NCBI RefSeq assembly: GCF_016820445.1 | Contig: NZ_JADHDT010000002.1 | Location: forward strand, 248,001-312,000 | DNA length: 64,000 nucleotides | Source: Sphingomonas beigongshangi | GTDB taxonomy: Bacteria > Pseudomonadota > Alphaproteobacteria > Sphingomonadales > Sphingomonadaceae | Direction: 5' to 3' | Shown: piece after piece, positions 62,945-64,000 of the stretch | Layout of the letters: each line of letters begins with the position of its first letter | Numbering within the stretch: the first letter of the stretch is position 1 | Program-made: the position numbers and the translations under genes | The notes under the pieces: generated by a model | Databases searched by the model: none | Told to the model about the DNA's origin: nothing | Seen by the model: only the letters and a program-made list of their open reading frames with translations

Positions 62945-63453
62945 GGCATTTCCTTGCGCTCGCCGGCGAAGGCGAGCGTGACGATGGCCGCACGACGGCC
63001 GGGTGTGGTGGAAGATGTGATGGTGATGCGCGGCGACACCGGCGCCAGCACGGCGGCGAGGGCCCGGGCACGATCGGCCGCGAGGATCGCGCCGCTGCCG
63101 GTCGAGGGATCGACATCGGCGCGGCTGCCGTCGACCGAACCCGTCACGGTCAGCGCGATCCGCGGATCGCGCGTCGCCTCGCGTGCCCAGGCGACGAGCG
63201 CCGCCGGATCCTCTGGCAGCGTCGCCGCGCCGGGGGCGAAGTCGAGCATGCCGGACGCCATCACCGGCGCCGGTGCGGCACGTTCGCCGCCGAACTGCGC
63301 GCGCAGCGCCTCGGCGACCACGCGCGGGTGATCGCTGGCCTGCAGCAGCACGAAGAAACCGACGAGCAGCAGCGCCAGGTCGGCCAGCGTCACCAGCCAC
63401 AACGGCTTGGCCGGCGCTGGCTCGGGCCAGGTCGGGGCGGCGGGATCGATCAT
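62941..63453 (-). CDS. Short MotB-like stator protein
   Basis: A 170-residue protein. One transmembrane helix carries the stator aspartate (LVTLADLALLLVGFFVLLQA) and the C-terminus has a short OmpA-like part (ALTVTGSVDGSRADVDPSTG, then LAADRARALAAVLAP). Typical MotB is about 300 residues, so the periplasmic part is much reduced. It overlaps the motA-like stop and the flgA start. It is a stator component in a compact form, or an accessory to one. Confidence 0.82.
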   Translation of the reverse strand: MIDPAAPTWPEPAPAKPLWLVTLADLALLLVGFFVLLQASDHPRVVAEALRAQFGGERAAPAPVMASGMLDFAPGAATLPEDPAALVAWAREATRDPRIALTVTGSVDGSRADVDPSTGSGAILAADRARALAAVLAPVSPRITITSSTTPGRRAAIVTLAFAGERKEMP

Positions 63454-64000
63454 GCCGCGCTCTGCATATGGTGGCGGGGCGTCTCGCGCAGCGCGAGGGC
63501 CATGAGCGGCGGCTCGAGGCGCGCCCGCTCGGATGCCTCGACCCGTCCCGCCACACGCAACCGGTGGCATATCGGCATCAGCACCAGATTGGCGAGCAGC
63601 GCGCCGTACAGCGTCGCCAGCAGCGCGATTCCCATCGCTGCGCCGATCGCATGCGGATCGGACAGGTGCGCGAACATCGCGGCAAGGCCGATCAGCGTGC
63701 CGACCATGCCCATGGCGGGCGCGGCCTCGGCGGCACCGGACCAGACATCGGCGGCGGCACTGTGGCGCTCGATCCGCGCGGCGCGTGCCTGCCGCAACCG
63801 CGCCTCGACATCGCGCGGGATCGCCCCGTCGACGATGGCCGCGATTGCGACGGCGACATCCACGTCCTTGATCACCGAACGGTCCAGCGCCATCACGCCG
63901 TGCCGCCGGGCGATCCGATCCTGCGCCGCGATCTGATCGAGCAGGGGGTCCGCACGGAACGGACGTCGCGCCAGCACGCGCAGCGCGCTCAGCGCGCGGA
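63450..64000 (-). CDS. MotA-like stator protein (5' end beyond the window)
   Basis: The reading frame is open to the window edge, so the N-terminus is missing. The visible part (about 183 codons) shows the MotA/PomA loop and helices: ALDRSVIKDVDVAVAIAAIV, AAPAMGMVGTLIGLAAMFAH and GIALLATLYGALLANLVLMP. It forms the ion channel with MotB and contacts FliG. It is translationally coupled to the motB-like gene (ATGA). Confidence 0.88.
   Translation of the reverse strand, partial: RALSALRVLARRPFRADPLLDQIAAQDRIARRHGVMALDRSVIKDVDVAVAIAAIVDGAIPRDVEARLRQARAARIERHSAAADVWSGAAEAAPAMGMVGTLIGLAAMFAHLSDPHAIGAAMGIALLATLYGALLANLVLMPICHRLRVAGRVEASERARLEPPLMALALRETPRHHMQSAA

Overview
The window is high-GC DNA with dense, tightly overlapping operons (many ATGA stop/start overlaps). 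It looks like the chromosome of a sphingomonad (Alphaproteobacteria, Sphingomonadales, probably Sphingomonas or a close relative). This is inferred from gene families and gene order: parA-parB beside an oppositely oriented leuS-lptE-holA operon, DUF3576 and DUF1489 proteins, a bacterial CDC48-type ATPase, and an argH-lipoprotein-lysA operon. No identity search was possible. No integrase, insertion sequence, CRISPR array or prophage gene was recognised.

Layout. 1-1031 holds the end of parA and all of parB, so the replication origin is probably near. 1172-5767 is a minus-strand housekeeping operon (DUF3576 protein, leuS, lptE, holA). 5971-12670 holds an outer-membrane-type protein, a polysaccharide flippase, polA and a class A beta-lactamase-like lipoprotein. 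12881-17362 holds a ThDP enzyme, DUF1489, mgtE, a cyclophilin and a lone Flp pilin. 17436-25230 is a mixed region: LysR regulator, CDC48 ATPase, monooxygenase/MFS pair, PmtA-like methyltransferase, MarR regulator and a PLD-family cardiolipin synthase. 25503-33035 holds rpoZ, rlmE, ppx, tRNA-Gln, an AraC regulator, a four-gene cassette of unknown function (29947-31770), tRNA-Arg and an isochorismatase-family protein. 33038-38256 holds a TlpA-like lipoprotein diverging from argH-lptM-like-lysA-cysG-like-corA/zntB.

38485-64000 is a large flagellar locus, nearly all on the minus strand. Its main block reads flbD-like, fliE, fliF, fliG, fliH, fliI, fliJ, fliK, fliL, fliM, fliN, fliO, fliP, fliQ, fliR, flhB, fliD, fliS. 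A second block reads motA (cut by the window edge), motB-like, flgA, flgM, flgN, a lytic transglycosylase, flhA and fliA. Flagellin (fliC) is divergent from flbD-like, and an unrelated HxlR/NAD(P)-binding gene pair sits between fliC and fliA.

The promoters in this locus suggest a complete hierarchy. The sigma-54 activator FlbD-like has an intact GAFTGA motif. Sigma-54 sites (-24/-12) lie before the transglycosylase-flhA-fliA operon and before fliK. fliA then encodes sigma-28, and three nearly identical sigma-28 promoters (TAAA-N15-GCCGTTTA or GCCGTTAT) lie before fliC, fliD and flgM, the last encoding the anti-sigma factor. The motor parts look unusual: FliM lacks the N-terminal CheY-binding peptide and MotB is very short.

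The other notable item is a 133-bp intergenic element found in two intact copies, each at a convergent gene junction, with a long inverted repeat showing a compensatory base change.
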